64,000 nt of DNA from Pseudoneobacillus rhizosphaerae (GCF_917563885.1 NZ_CAKJTG010000011.1:62001-126000), one strand, 5' to 3'; shown: positions 35,378-44,727, numbered from the stretch's first letter. The notes: a model not told the origin generated them from the letters alone. A program made the numbers and translations.

Positions 35378-35412
35378 GAACGAATTTCTTTTCACAGGAA
35401 TTCGTTCATTTT
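35378..35412 (+). terminator. Probable terminator before suhB
   Basis: GAACGAATT / AATTCGTTC with a 12-base loop followed by ATTTTGTTT. Moderate strength. Confidence 0.6.
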
Positions 35413-35525
35413 GTTTGATTTATGCTTGTATTAAAGTAAAGCGGGAATTATATACTTGAATACAAAACGTAGAAGAAATAAGCTTATTAATAATGAATAC
35501 TAAAATGTACAATGGAGGAAAATTG

Positions 35526-36314
35526 ATGGAATGGGAAAATATTAATACATATGCCAAACAATGGGTGAAGGAGGCAGGTGTGAAAATTCGTTCCTCCTTT
35601 TCGACTGCTTTAAATATTTCTTCAAAGTCCAATGCCAATGATCTTGTAACTAATATAGATCGTGATGTCGAAAAATTTTTTATTGAAAAAATAAGAAAAA
35701 CATTTCCGCAGCATAGGATTTTAGGAGAAGAAGGTTTTGGAGACGAACTAGACCATACAAATGGTGTAGTTTGGTTGATTGACCCGATAGATGGAACGCT
35801 CAATTTCATTCATCAACAACGTAACTTTGCCATTTCAGTAGGAATATATGAGAATGGAATCGGTATGATTGGAATCATCTACGATGTAGTTCATAATGAA
35901 CTATACTGTGCTATGAAGGGTAAGGGTGCTTTTATTAATGAGCAACACATACCATCGCTAAATGAAACTAATGTCCATAAGGCAATAATTGGAATAAATG
36001 CAACATGGGCAACAGAAAATAAGCGAATCGATTATCGTAAAATTGTTCCACTTATCCAGAATGCACGTGGTACCAGATCTTATGGTTCGGCAGCATTAGA
36101 ATTAGTTTATGTCGCAACAGGTAGAATTGATGCTTATATAAGTATGAGATTATCTCCATGGGACTTTGCGGCTGGTGTGATTATCGTCGAAGAATTAGGT
36201 GGGGTTGCCTCAAATATTTTAGGTGAAAAATTAAATATTCTAGAAAAAAGCTCTGTGTTCGTTGCAAAACCAGGCTTACACCAGGAAATCTTAAATCAAT
36301 ATTTACTTAAATAA
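35526..36314 (+). CDS. suhB: Inositol monophosphatase family (SuhB/YktC)
   Basis: A 262-residue Mg/Li-dependent phosphatase. Metal site motifs: Gly-Glu-Glu-Gly near residue 70, Asp-Pro-Ile-Asp-Gly-Thr near 88-93 and Pro-Trp-Asp-Phe-Ala-Ala-Gly near 205. It hydrolyses inositol-1-phosphate and related monophosphates. The ATG at 35526 follows GGAGGAAAATTG; a start at 35493 is upstream of that site. Single gene between two terminators. It matches B. subtilis YktC/SuhB at the same map position. Confidence 0.92.
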   Translation: MEWENINTYAKQWVKEAGVKIRSSFSTALNISSKSNANDLVTNIDRDVEKFFIEKIRKTFPQHRILGEEGFGDELDHTNGVVWLIDPIDGTLNFIHQQRNFAISVGIYENGIGMIGIIYDVVHNELYCAMKGKGAFINEQHIPSLNETNVHKAIIGINATWATENKRIDYRKIVPLIQNARGTRSYGSAALELVYVATGRIDAYISMRLSPWDFAAGVIIVEELGGVASNILGEKLNILEKSSVFVAKPGLHQEILNQYLLK

Positions 36315-36315
36315 C

Positions 36316-36356
36316 AAAAAGCAGATTCAGTCTTCAAGACTAAATCTGCTTTTTTA
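36316..36356. terminator. Bidirectional terminator (suhB / ylaF)
   Basis: AAAAAGCAGATT...AATCTGCTTTTTT, with an inner AGTCTT/AAGACT helix, between convergent genes. Confidence 0.9.
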
Positions 36357-36361
36357 TTATG

Positions 36362-36547
36362 TCACAACTTTCCAGCTTCACGCATCTTCTTTTTAGTTTT
36401 AAAACCAAACCCCATGACAAAAACTAAAGCAACTATACATGCTAAAATGCCAATCCAGCTTCTTTCTGCGATGGAGATACCGATTCCCATAATGGATGCT
36501 GCTGCTAATAATGCAATAAAGAATAATGGCCATTTAATTTGTTTCAA
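36362..36547 (-). CDS. ylaF: Small membrane protein YlaF
   Basis: A 61-residue protein with two membrane helices (about 6-24 and 29-48) and a basic tail (Lys-Thr-Lys-Lys-Lys-Met-Arg-Glu). It fits YlaF (DUF5325), which lies next to typA in B. subtilis. Function is unknown. Divergent from typA, with about 165 bases between the starts that must hold both promoters. Confidence 0.75.
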   Translation of the reverse strand: MKQIKWPLFFIALLAAASIMGIGISIAERSWIGILACIVALVFVMGFGFKTKKKMREAGKL

Positions 36548-36711
36548 TATTTATACCTCCATACATTTAACTGTTCTATATTTCAAATTAAAATTAACAT
36601 ATCATTTATATTACACAAAAAGCTTGCAGGATTCTACATTATTTGTGTTATAATGTTTTAGTTGTAAAAGTGAATATTTTATGAACTTATCTCATTGGGA
36701 GTTGAACATAT

Positions 36712-38550
36712 TTGAAAATCAGAGAAAATATACGTAATATCGCTATTATTGCCCACGTTGACCATGGGAAAACGACTTTAGTTGACCAATTGTTAAAGCA
36801 ATCCGGAACTTTCCGTTCTAATGAACACGTTGAGGAAAGAGCGATGGACTCAGGTGATATCGAAAGAGAACGTGGAATTACGATCTTAGCCAAGAATACG
36901 GCTATTCAATATAAAGATACGAAAATTAATATTCTTGATACACCAGGACATGCTGATTTCGGTGGTGAAGTTGAACGTATCATGAAAATGGTAGACGGAG
37001 TATTACTAGTTGTTGATGCTTATGAAGGTTGTATGCCTCAAACTAGATTTGTTTTAAAGAAAGCATTAGAACAAGAACTAACGCCAATCGTGGTTGTTAA
37101 TAAAATTGACCGTGATGCCGCAAGACCTGCAGAAGTAGTAGACGAAGTGATTGATTTGTTCATTGAACTTGGTGCAAATGAAGATCAATTAGAATTCCCA
37201 GTTGTTTATGCTTCTGGCATTAACGGAACAGCTAGTTTGACACCTGAAAAACAAGATGAAAATATGCAGGTTCTATATGAAACAGTAGTTGAACATATTC
37301 CAGCTCCAATCGATAACCGTGAAGAGCCATTGCAGTTCCAAGTATCTTTATTAGATTATAATGATTATGTTGGACGTATTGGTATTGGACGTGTTTTCCG
37401 CGGTACTATGCAAGTTGGTCAACAAGTTTCACTAATGAAATTAGACGGATCTGTAAAACAATTCCGTGTAACGAAAATGTTTGGTTTCTTTGGTCTAAAA
37501 CGACAAGAAATCCAGGAAGCTTTCCCAGGTGACTTAATTGCAGTTTCAGGTATGGACGATATCAACGTTGGTGAAACAGTATGTCCTACTGAACATCCAG
37601 AGGCATTGCCGATCCTTAGAATCGATGAGCCAACATTACAAATGACTTTCCTAGTAAATAACAGTCCATTTGCGGGTAAAGAAGGAAAGTATGTTACTGC
37701 TCGTAAAATTGAAGAGCGTCTTCGCTCTCAATTAGAAACTGATGTAAGTTTACGTGTAGAAAACACTGATTCACCGGATGAATGGATTGTCTCTGGTCGT
37801 GGTGAGCTTCATTTATCTATTCTAATTGAGAATATGCGTCGCGAAGGTTTTGAGCTACAAGTATCTAAGCCAGAAGTAATCGTACGTGAAATTGATGGTG
37901 TTCGTTGTGAACCAATTGAACGAGTTCAAATCGACATTCCAGAAGAAAATACTGGGGGGGTTATGGAGTCTATTGGTGAACGTAAAGGTGAAATGGTAGA
38001 CATGGTCAATAATGGAAGTGGTCAAGTGCGTCTAACCTTCATGGTACCTGCACGTGGTTTAATTGGATACACAACCGAATTCTTAACGTTAACACGTGGA
38101 TATGGAATCATAAATCATACATTTGATAGCTACCAACCGATGGCTCAAGGTCAAGTTGGTGGACGTCGTCAAGGTGTTCTAGTGTCTATGGAAACTGGTA
38201 AAGCTTCTACCTATGGAATTTTAGGTGTTGAAGATCGAGGAACAATTTTTGTTGAGCCAGGAACAGATATATATGAAGGTATGATTGTTGGAGAGCATTC
38301 ACGTGAGAATGACTTAACTGTTAATATCGCGAAAGTTAAGGCAGCTACAAACATCCGTTCAGCAAATAAGGATCAGACTACATCAATGAAGAAACCAAGA
38401 ATCATGTCATTAGAGCAGTCATTAGAATATTTAAATGATGATGAGTATTGTGAAATCACGCCTGAATCCATTCGTTTGCGTAAAAAGATTCTTGATAAAA
38501 ACGAACGTGAAAGAGTGACAAAAAAGAAAAAGTATGCTGAAACGAACTAA
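36712..38550 (+). CDS. typA: Translational GTPase TypA/BipA
   Basis: A 612-residue ribosome-binding GTPase. G1 Ala-His-Val-Asp-His-Gly-Lys-Thr-Thr, switch I Arg-Gly-Ile-Thr-Ile, G3 Asp-Thr-Pro-Gly-His and G4 Asn-Lys-Ile-Asp are intact, followed by EF-G-like domains and the BipA-specific C-terminal domain. It assists ribosome assembly and stress or low-temperature growth. TTG start at 36712. ylaH follows 15 bases later and is probably co-transcribed. Confidence 0.96.
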   Translation: MKIRENIRNIAIIAHVDHGKTTLVDQLLKQSGTFRSNEHVEERAMDSGDIERERGITILAKNTAIQYKDTKINILDTPGHADFGGEVERIMKMVDGVLLVVDAYEGCMPQTRFVLKKALEQELTPIVVVNKIDRDAARPAEVVDEVIDLFIELGANEDQLEFPVVYASGINGTASLTPEKQDENMQVLYETVVEHIPAPIDNREEPLQFQVSLLDYNDYVGRIGIGRVFRGTMQVGQQVSLMKLDGSVKQFRVTKMFGFFGLKRQEIQEAFPGDLIAVSGMDDINVGETVCPTEHPEALPILRIDEPTLQMTFLVNNSPFAGKEGKYVTARKIEERLRSQLETDVSLRVENTDSPDEWIVSGRGELHLSILIENMRREGFELQVSKPEVIVREIDGVRCEPIERVQIDIPEENTGGVMESIGERKGEMVDMVNNGSGQVRLTFMVPARGLIGYTTEFLTLTRGYGIINHTFDSYQPMAQGQVGGRRQGVLVSMETGKASTYGILGVEDRGTIFVEPGTDIYEGMIVGEHSRENDLTVNIAKVKAATNIRSANKDQTTSMKKPRIMSLEQSLEYLNDDEYCEITPESIRLRKKILDKNERERVTKKKKYAETN

Positions 38551-38565
38551 TGAAAGGAGGATAAG

Positions 38566-38904
38566 ATGAATATGGATGTTAGCCAACGTTTGTCTTTTTT
38601 TGCTGCATTATTTCGTGTAGATGAGCAGCCTGGAACTGGTATGTGGTTACTTTATATTACAACAATCGTCTTATCCATCATTGTTTATAAATTAGGTTTT
38701 GCTAAAAAACTACGGATTGCTCAGTCTATTTTGATTTATATTTTTTTAATTTTAGGTTGTACGATATTAACTTTTTTTGGGGTTTTCCTGCCTGTAGCCG
38801 AAGGGTTAGTAGTCGCAGCCTTAATCTTGATTATTTATAAAATACGCCTAAAGCAATCTAAAAAAATTGAGGCAAGTGCGAATTCTTCGGAGGGGAAGCT
38901 TTGA
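38566..38904 (+). CDS. ylaH: YlaH-like membrane protein
   Basis: A 112-residue protein with three transmembrane helices (about 26-43, 50-72 and 75-95) and a Lys-rich C-terminus. Its order after typA and its N-terminal Arg-Leu-Ser-Phe-Phe-Ala-Ala-Leu-Phe-x-Val fit YlaH. Function is unknown. AAAGGAGGATAAG precedes the ATG; its stop overlaps the TTG of the next gene by four bases. Confidence 0.82.
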   Translation: MNMDVSQRLSFFAALFRVDEQPGTGMWLLYITTIVLSIIVYKLGFAKKLRIAQSILIYIFLILGCTILTFFGVFLPVAEGLVVAALILIIYKIRLKQSKKIEASANSSEGKL

Positions 38905-39194
38905 AATCTTTACAAGATGCCCTATATAATTGGCTAACGATCAAGGTCGTAAGTGATGAACGTCCCGATGATAAGGCAGCAGTTGAAACGACGGAATTAT
39001 TTAATGATATTCTTCAAAAGGATCATGGTGTATCAGATATAAACGTCACTACAGATGCTGTTATGTATTATGTGGAATATAAGCATCAAAATGAGGTTAA
39101 AAAGGCAAGATATCCAAGAGAACTCATTGAAATTATGCTTAATCAAATTAATCAGGATCCAAAGAAGTACGAAAACTATCCTGATGAGGAATAA
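38901..39194 (+). CDS. Conserved hypothetical protein downstream of ylaH
   Basis: A 97-residue soluble acidic protein. The TTG at 38901 overlaps the ylaH stop by four bases and has GGAGGGGAAGC before it, so translation is coupled. Mixed alpha/beta pattern with no motif I recognise. I do not recall an equivalent between ylaH and ylaI in B. subtilis, so it may be specific to a different Bacillaceae branch. It ends the typA-ylaH operon at a strong terminator. Confidence 0.65.
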   Translation: MKSLQDALYNWLTIKVVSDERPDDKAAVETTELFNDILQKDHGVSDINVTTDAVMYYVEYKHQNEVKKARYPRELIEIMLNQINQDPKKYENYPDEE

Positions 39195-39231
39195 AAAAGA
39201 ACTCGTTGCGAAAAGCAACGAGTTCTTTTTT
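39193..39231 (+). terminator. Terminator of the typA-ylaH operon
   Basis: GAACTCGTTGC-GAAAA-GCAACGAGTTC flanked by AAAAAA and TTTTTT. Very strong. Confidence 0.95.
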
Positions 39232-39350
39232 GTCCAGCTGCAGCGCCTAGCCCCTCGAGGTCATAAGCCACTCCATGAATGAAGGCAAAGAACGCCTTCT
39301 TTCATGGAGCGTCTTATGCTTGTCGGGGCTGAACAAGGCGCTTCCGCATT
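39232..39350. repeat. Roughly 100-base palindromic interspersed-repeat element
   Basis: The segment starts GTCCAGCTGCAGCGCCTAG and folds as one long hairpin. Paired blocks are AGCGCCT (39242-39248) with AGGCGCT (39336-39342), AGCCCC (39249-39254) with GGGGCT (39325-39330), CATAAG (39262-39267) with CTTATG (39313-39318), and a 16-base arm (39271-39286) with 39294-39309 (one mismatch) around a seven-base loop. It is more G+C-rich than its surroundings and non-coding. I recognise the opening and closing blocks as a repeat dispersed in many Bacillaceae genomes; only this copy is in the window. It may be a REP or MITE-like unit. Confidence 0.75.
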
Positions 39351-39355
39351 TCTAA

Positions 39356-39556
39356 TTACCACTCATCATCATTAGTTTTCGGACGATTAAATTGAAATTT
39401 TCCTGAAGCTAATCTTTTTTGTGTTCGTTCCGCTATGCGACTTTCACATTCTTTACACATAAATGTATGGATTGGTCGATTTCGTAACCGTTTAGCTTGT
39501 AAAGATTCATTTTCAATTGATTGGACTTTATCGCATATTACACATTTTACTTTCAT
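39356..39556 (-). CDS. ylaI: Zinc-ribbon-like protein YlaI (DUF2197)
   Basis: A 66-residue protein with two Cys pairs, Cys5-x2-Cys8 and Cys34-x2-Cys37, predicted to bind zinc, and the family segment Ala-Lys-Arg-Leu-Arg-Asn-Arg-Pro-Ile-His-Thr. It strongly resembles YlaI of B. subtilis. Function is unknown, perhaps nucleic-acid binding. It is transcribed leftward toward the palindromic repeat, which may serve as its terminator since no other is seen. Confidence 0.88.
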   Translation of the reverse strand: MKVKCVICDKVQSIENESLQAKRLRNRPIHTFMCKECESRIAERTQKRLASGKFQFNRPKTNDDEW

Positions 39557-39743
39557 ACTACACCTCGACTAATAGGTAAAATCCTGAATAATTCATTACA
39601 TTATGGTATAGTATATCATTGTTACCCATTTGATTGAAAAAAATAAGAAAAATCAGTCATATTTCTTTTTTCTTGATTCGTGTAAGTTGATGAATGAAAA
39701 CATTATATGTATGATAAAGGTATTAAATAAGGAGGAAATCTTT

Positions 39744-40199
39744 ATGCCGAACCAAGTAGAACCTAAACTAATAAAAGCTTTATATGAAGAGCTACAAAAA
39801 GAACGATTTGTGACATTGGCTACGATTGATTTTGAAAATGGTGGACCTAATGTAAGTGCGATTTCTTGGGTATTAGCTAAAAATGAAGAAACCATTTATT
39901 TTGCAGTAGATAATCGCTCTAGAATTATTCAAAACATTAAACATAATTCTTCTGTAGTGATCAATCTTATCGCTAATGAATCTACATACTCAATTAGTGG
40001 AAACGCATCACTTAAGGAAGAAAAATTAAATGAAGTGCCTTTAAAGTTAGCATTAGTTGAAGTTAAAATTAATGAAGTGAGAGACGTCATGTTCTATGGA
40101 TCAAAAATCACGGTAGGACCACAATATGATAAAACATATGATAAAGATGCAGCAGCCCGACTTGATAAACAAGTTATGGATGCAATGAGAAAAGCTTAG
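39744..40199 (+). CDS. ylaL: Pyridoxamine 5'-phosphate oxidase-like protein YlaL
   Basis: A 151-residue split-beta-barrel flavin/cofactor-binding protein: Phe-Val-Thr-Leu-Ala-Thr near residue 20, Asn-Val-Ser-Ala-Ile-Ser-Trp, and Phe-Ala-Val-Asp-x-Arg-Ser-Arg. It matches the small PNPOx-like group to which YlaL belongs; not an actual pyridoxal synthesis enzyme as far as known. ATG at 39744 after AAGGAGGAAATC; the upstream extension in frame lacks a ribosome site. The order relative to ylaJ/ylaK differs from B. subtilis. Confidence 0.78.
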   Translation: MPNQVEPKLIKALYEELQKERFVTLATIDFENGGPNVSAISWVLAKNEETIYFAVDNRSRIIQNIKHNSSVVINLIANESTYSISGNASLKEEKLNEVPLKLALVEVKINEVRDVMFYGSKITVGPQYDKTYDKDAAARLDKQVMDAMRKA

Positions 40200-40220
40200 T
40201 CAGTCTTGACTAAGCTTTTC
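40190..40220. terminator. Bidirectional terminator (ylaL / ylaJ)
   Basis: AAAAGCTTAGTCA-GTCT-TGACTAAGCTTTT, a perfect 13-bp stem that includes the ylaL stop codon. Confidence 0.9.
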
Positions 40221-40230
40221 ATTTTGTTTT

Positions 40231-40824
40231 TTAATCTTTTAGGTGATTAGATTGTTCATCTTGTTTATTTTCTAATTTTTTACCCTCTGACTTATTTAAT
40301 TGCTTTTTAGGGTCTTGCACTGCATCCTTTCTTGATTTAGGTTCAACAATATCTGCGGGGATTTCTGGCATTAATCTACCAGAAATATCAGCAAGTTCAT
40401 TTGCTATCCCTTGAATTGGTGCGCCATTTTTGATATCCTCTGAAATCTCTTTTAACCTCGCTGTAATATCAGGGTCAGCTATGACCACTGCCCTTGCGCC
40501 ATGTGGATCTTTTTTTAGACTTTCTGCAACTGTATATTTTAATGAGCCAACCTCAGAGCGTTCCATCTTAGAATCAACATCTATTCCTACGAATGCAAAC
40601 GGACCGAGAACAACAGCGGTTGCATCTTTTACATTTGGAATACTCGTAGTAAGATTAACTAAATGTTGGGCAATATCTTGGCCAGTACTTCTGTCTACTT
40701 TAGGGATATTTGTATTTTTAACTTGAACTACATTCTGATTCTGGTTTTCTGCAACCTGTTTATTATTATTGTTACAGCCAGCAATCAAAAACAAAGAAAT
40801 AACGATTAAATACAAGATTCTCAT
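40231..40824 (-). CDS. ylaJ: YhcN/YlaJ family sporulation lipoprotein
   Basis: A 197-residue lipoprotein with lipobox Ile-Ala-Gly-Cys17, an Asn/Gln-rich linker, then the YhcN/YlaJ domain (about 45-150) and a Lys-rich tail. Members are spore-associated lipoproteins affecting germination in B. subtilis. GGAGGAGGCAAAAAC precedes the ATG. Divergent from ylaK. Confidence 0.87.
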   Translation of the reverse strand: MRILYLIVISLFLIAGCNNNNKQVAENQNQNVVQVKNTNIPKVDRSTGQDIAQHLVNLTTSIPNVKDATAVVLGPFAFVGIDVDSKMERSEVGSLKYTVAESLKKDPHGARAVVIADPDITARLKEISEDIKNGAPIQGIANELADISGRLMPEIPADIVEPKSRKDAVQDPKKQLNKSEGKKLENKQDEQSNHLKD

Positions 40825-41031
40825 GTTTTTGCCTCCTCCTAATGAAATTTACCTATTTCTGAATAGTAAAATATATCTGCTAATTTGTTTAACTATTTAG
40901 AAATTAGCAATTTCCTTTCCATTATTAATTATTGTGTAAAATTTCTTCTATCTTTATTCGACTAAACATATATTTTAGCAAAGTCCCACCTTAGCAATTA
41001 TCATAAAATGAACAGATCAGGAGGCGGAGGA

Positions 41032-42360
41032 TTGGACAAAATTTATGTTCTTGATACTAACGTTTTATTGCAGGACCCTTATTCAATCTTTTCATTTGAG
41101 GATAATGAAGTAGTAATACCAGCTGTTGTTCTTGAAGAAGTGGACTCAAAGAAGCGATATATGGACGAGGTAGGCAGGAACGCAAGAAAAGTATCTAAGC
41201 TCATTGATGGGTTACGTGAAACAGGAAGACTACATGAAAAAATAGAATTGGAAAATGGCGGATTTTTGAGAATAGAATTAAATCATCGTTCTTTTCAACA
41301 ACTCCAAGAAATTTTTGTGGAAAAAACGAATGACAATCGTATCCTTGCTGTAGCTAAAAATCTTTCGCTTGAGGAAGAGACAAAAGAAGATGGAAAAAGA
41401 GTTATACTCGTTAGTAAGGATACGCTTGTCAGAGTAAAAGCTGATGCGATTGGACTTTATGCGGAAGACTTTTTAAGTGACCGTGTCATTGAAGACGATT
41501 CTATTTATACAGGCTTTCTAGAGGTTTATATACCGTTAGAGGTTTTGGGGCGTTTTTATGAAAAGGGAGAATTGCCCTTATCAGAAATTGTCAATCATCC
41601 ATTTTATCCTAATCAATTTCTTATAATGAAGGATGCATTAGGAGGTTCTGCTTCTGCGGTTGGTATGGTAGATAAGACAGGTAAAAAGGTCAAGAAACTC
41701 GTTACAAATCATGAACATGTTTGGGGAATTCATCCGAGAAATGTCCAACAAATCATGGCAATCGAATTATTATTAAGAAAAGATATCCCTCTGATTACCT
41801 TAATTGGAAAAGCAGGAACGGGGAAAACGTTACTTGCATTGGCTTCAGGTTTAATGCAAACAGAGGATTATGGTCAATATAAAAAGCTATTAGTTGCTAG
41901 ACCAATTATTCCAGTAGGAAAGGACCTAGGATATTTACCTGGAGAAAAACAAGAAAAGCTTCGTCCTTGGATGCAACCGATTTACGATAACTTAGAATAT
42001 CTATTTAATACTAAAAAACCTGGTGAATTAGATGCGATTTTAGCTGGGATGGGTTCTATTGAGGTGGAAGCTTTAACTTATATTCGCGGTCGGAGTATTC
42101 CTGATCAATTTATTATTATCGATGAAGCTCAGAATCTTACGAAACATGAGGTTAAGACAATCCTTACTAGGGTTGGTGAAGGTAGTAAGATTGTGTTAAT
42201 GGGAGATCCAGAGCAAATTGACCATCCTTATTTGGACGCCTTTAACAACGGTCTTACGTACGTTGTAGAAAGGTTTAAAGAACAGGCAATGGCAGGTCAT
42301 GTTAAGCTTTTAAAAGGGGAGCGTTCAGGGTTAGCAAGACTAGCGGCAGAATTACTTTAA
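41032..42360 (+). CDS. ylaK: PIN-domain / PhoH-like ATPase YlaK
   Basis: A 442-residue fusion. The N-terminal PIN nuclease domain (about 1-140) starts Tyr-Val-Leu-Asp-Thr-Asn and has further acidic residues; a linker follows, then a PhoH ATPase (about 225-440) with Walker A Gly-Lys-Ala-Gly-Thr-Gly-Lys-Thr and Walker B Ile-Ile-Ile-Asp-Glu-Ala-Gln. PhoH2-type proteins couple a PIN RNase to an RNA-helicase-like motor. The start is TTG at 41032 after AGGAGGCGGAGGA; an ATG at 41008 lies upstream of that site. It is a plausible RNase linked to stress, and no partner antitoxin is adjacent. Confidence 0.92.
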   Translation: MDKIYVLDTNVLLQDPYSIFSFEDNEVVIPAVVLEEVDSKKRYMDEVGRNARKVSKLIDGLRETGRLHEKIELENGGFLRIELNHRSFQQLQEIFVEKTNDNRILAVAKNLSLEEETKEDGKRVILVSKDTLVRVKADAIGLYAEDFLSDRVIEDDSIYTGFLEVYIPLEVLGRFYEKGELPLSEIVNHPFYPNQFLIMKDALGGSASAVGMVDKTGKKVKKLVTNHEHVWGIHPRNVQQIMAIELLLRKDIPLITLIGKAGTGKTLLALASGLMQTEDYGQYKKLLVARPIIPVGKDLGYLPGEKQEKLRPWMQPIYDNLEYLFNTKKPGELDAILAGMGSIEVEALTYIRGRSIPDQFIIIDEAQNLTKHEVKTILTRVGEGSKIVLMGDPEQIDHPYLDAFNNGLTYVVERFKEQAMAGHVKLLKGERSGLARLAAELL

Positions 42361-42367
42361 TTAACAC

Positions 42368-42397
42368 CAAAGAGGCGAATCGTTTTTCGCCTCTTTG
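42368..42397. terminator. Terminator (ylaK, convergent)
   Basis: CAAAGAGGCGAA / TTCGCCTCTTTG around a short T-rich loop. Confidence 0.85.
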
Positions 42398-42405
42398 TAA
42401 GAGAA

Positions 42406-42903
42406 TTATTTTATGATAAATTCTTTAACGTTTTTTATAGGATGGGTTTGATTAGAACCATCACCAAAATAAATATGGATAGGCCCATCCTCTTTTAGTG
42501 GTTTGCCGTTATCAGAAAATCCTAGGATAAAATCGTAACTAGTTGAAAGGTCAAATACTAGTTCATCTTTGTTAGTCACAACAACCAATTGACTTGCCTC
42601 ATCAAAAGGAGATGCATTTTGCAAAAAAGGTTTGAGTGGGATACCAAATTTACCTAATAATAGCTTTTCTTTCTTATATTTTTTCTCTGTTTTTATTGTA
42701 GGAGGTACTATTGCCCCCTCGGTAATCTCTCGGTCCCAATGTGATGATATTTCCTTCGTATAATCTTCTAATTCATTTTTCTCTACTATTGGTTTTTGAA
42801 AAAAGGTCTTTAAATCCACTTTTCGGTCATCAAAAATCCAAACCCCTGGGTCTAAAGTAATCGTATAATTTATTTTTCCTTTTATGATTATGATATTTTC
42901 CAT
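42406..42903 (-). CDS. Conserved Bacillaceae hypothetical protein
   Basis: A 165-residue soluble protein: Gly-Lys-Ile-Asn-Tyr-Thr-Ile-Thr-Leu-Asp-Pro-Gly-Val-Trp-Ile-Phe-Asp-Asp-Arg-Lys at the start, a charged middle, and a beta-rich C-terminal half. I have an impression that such proteins appear in databases as putative peptidyl-prolyl isomerases, but I see no motif to support that. AGGAGGAATAA precedes the ATG. Divergent from ylaN. Function is not assigned. Confidence 0.65.
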   Translation of the reverse strand: MENIIIIKGKINYTITLDPGVWIFDDRKVDLKTFFQKPIVEKNELEDYTKEISSHWDREITEGAIVPPTIKTEKKYKKEKLLLGKFGIPLKPFLQNASPFDEASQLVVVTNKDELVFDLSTSYDFILGFSDNGKPLKEDGPIHIYFGDGSNQTHPIKNVKEFIIK

Positions 42904-43057
42904 AGAGTATTATTCCTCCTATACATTTCATTTATGAGTATACCTATTCTTTTTTTAAAAGTCATTTATCTAGTAAAGAATGGTTGCTTTTTTTTAGATT
43001 TGAAGTTAAACTTTAAAGATAAGATAGTGTAATCGCTCTGAAATGGGGGGATCTAGG

Positions 43058-43339
43058 TTGGCGTCTGAAATGATGATAAATCACCAAGAAAAAGCTTTTT
43101 CCATTTTAAAGGCTGACGCTGATAAAATACTAAAGTTGATCAAAGTGCAGATGGAAAATTTAACAATGCCACAATGTCCTCTTTATGAAGAGGTGTTGGA
43201 TACACAAATGTTTGGTTTATCAAGAGAAATTGATTTCGCTGTTCGTCTGGGCTTAGTAGATGAAAAGGAAGGAAAAGCTCTTTTAGGTAAGCTTGAACAA
43301 GAGTTATCTGTGCTCCATGAGGCTTCTTTAAAAAAATAA
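43058..43339 (+). CDS. ylaN: YlaN family iron-responsive protein
   Basis: A 93-residue helical protein with the strongly conserved stretch [17 protein letters not shown]. YlaN is needed for growth of B. subtilis under iron limitation and is reported to bind iron and antagonise Fur. TTG start at 43058 behind TGGGGGGAT. Closed by its own terminator before ftsW. Confidence 0.92.
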   Translation: MASEMMINHQEKAFSILKADADKILKLIKVQMENLTMPQCPLYEEVLDTQMFGLSREIDFAVRLGLVDEKEGKALLGKLEQELSVLHEASLKK

Positions 43340-43345
43340 CATTCA

Positions 43346-43381
43346 AAACTCAAACGATTTTTAAATTGTTTGAGTTTTTTT
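43346..43381 (+). terminator. Terminator of ylaN
   Basis: AAACTCAAAC / GTTTGAGTTT with a loop of about 12 bases, then TTTT. Confidence 0.85.
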
Positions 43382-43463
43382 GTAAAGGCTATTTTACGAT
43401 TCTTTTATTACATAACAAATGATTTTTGTAGAAACAGATAATGTAGATAAGGTAGATGGTTTT

Positions 43464-44672
43464 ATGGAAAAAAAGAAGTGGAAATCTTATGATTATTCTC
43501 TTATTATAACGATTGTTCTTCTCTCTTTATTTGGTTTGGTTATGGTCTTTAGTGCCAGTATGGTATCAGCTATTCAGTGGTACGAAGTTGAAAGTGATTA
43601 TTTTTTTAAAAAACAGAGATTTATTATGATAACTTCTCTAGTTATATTTGTTTTCTTTGCTATGGCACCTTATAGATGGTGGTCTCAAAAATTTATTTTA
43701 ATCCCCATAATGTTGTGTTCAATCGGTGTACTTGGGGGATTATTGGTTTATGGACATGTAGCGGGAAATGCTCAAAGTTGGATCAATATTGGACCGATTA
43801 GAATTCAGCCTTCTGAATTTGTTAAAACGATTGTTATTATCTATCTTTCAGCGACATATGCGAAAAAACAATCGTATATAAATGATTTTAATCGTGCTAT
43901 TGCTCCTCCCCTAGTCTATTTGGTAATTGTCCTCGTTCTAATTATTAAGCAACCTGATTTTGGTACGGCTGCAATAATTGGCCTCATAGCAATGATGATT
44001 ATTTTTGCATCTGGAGTTAGCTATAAAATGATAGCTAGGTTTATTGGTATCGGTGTTATTGCTATTGTTTTAATGGTCCTGTTTAAAAATCTCTTCTTTA
44101 CTGATGAGCAATTAAGTCGTTTTTCAACCCGAAGTAATCCTTTTGAGGAAATGCAAGACTCGGGATATCATCTAGTTAATTCTTATATTGCGATTGGTTC
44201 TGGTGGGGTAAATGGATTGGGTATAGGCAAAGGGGTTCAGAAGTTAGGGTATTTACCAGAATCTCATACTGACTTTATTATGGCTGTTATCGCTGAGGAA
44301 TTAGGTTTATGGGGAGTTGCGTTCGTTATTCTATCATTAGCTTTTATTGTATTTAGAGGACTTATGATAGGAATGAGGTCAACCGATGCATTCGGTAGTT
44401 TGATGGCAATTGGGATATCTAGTATGATTGGTATTCAAGCCTTTATCAATCTAGGTGGTATTTCCGGGGTTATTCCATTAACTGGGGTGCCACTCCCATT
44501 TGTAAGCTATGGCGGCTCTTCCTTTTTGCAACTATCGGTTGCAGTAGGTATACTTGTTAATATTTCTAAATATGCCTACTCTGAATCGATAAATAATACT
44601 AAAGAGTCCAAAACAGACATTTCAAATAAACGATCAACGGTATCTAATAAAACTGTACCATTTCGAATGTAA
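43464..44672 (+). CDS. ftsW: Division peptidoglycan glycosyltransferase FtsW
   Basis: A 403-residue SEDS protein with ten predicted membrane helices. Family motifs: Ser-Tyr-Gly-Gly-Ser-Ser near the C-terminus, Pro-Glu-Ser-His-Thr-Asp-Phe-Ile-Met in the large extracellular loop, and Pro-Asp-Phe-Gly-Thr (catalytic Asp region). It polymerises septal glycan strands with a class B PBP. I prefer the ATG at 43464 (Met-Glu-Lys-Lys-Lys-Trp) although its ribosome site is weak; an ATG at 43419 would add 15 residues. In B. subtilis pycA follows; here ctaA is next and convergent. Confidence 0.93.
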   Translation: MEKKKWKSYDYSLIITIVLLSLFGLVMVFSASMVSAIQWYEVESDYFFKKQRFIMITSLVIFVFFAMAPYRWWSQKFILIPIMLCSIGVLGGLLVYGHVAGNAQSWINIGPIRIQPSEFVKTIVIIYLSATYAKKQSYINDFNRAIAPPLVYLVIVLVLIIKQPDFGTAAIIGLIAMMIIFASGVSYKMIARFIGIGVIAIVLMVLFKNLFFTDEQLSRFSTRSNPFEEMQDSGYHLVNSYIAIGSGGVNGLGIGKGVQKLGYLPESHTDFIMAVIAEELGLWGVAFVILSLAFIVFRGLMIGMRSTDAFGSLMAIGISSMIGIQAFINLGGISGVIPLTGVPLPFVSYGGSSFLQLSVAVGILVNISKYAYSESINNTKESKTDISNKRSTVSNKTVPFRM

Positions 44673-44689
44673 CAAAATGAATTAACATA

Positions 44690-44727
44690 AAAATAAGCTG
44701 TAAGCCAATGGGCCTACAGCTTATTTT
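44690..44727. terminator. Bidirectional terminator (ftsW / ctaA)
   Basis: AAAATAAGCTGTAAGCC / GGCCTACAGCTTATTTT, nearly perfect, spanning the ctaA stop. Confidence 0.9.

Noticed and set aside
38901-39194. Naming this gene ylaI because it follows ylaH
   Set aside because: The leftward gene at 39356-39556 has the YlaI cysteine pairs and signature, so this 97-residue product is something else.
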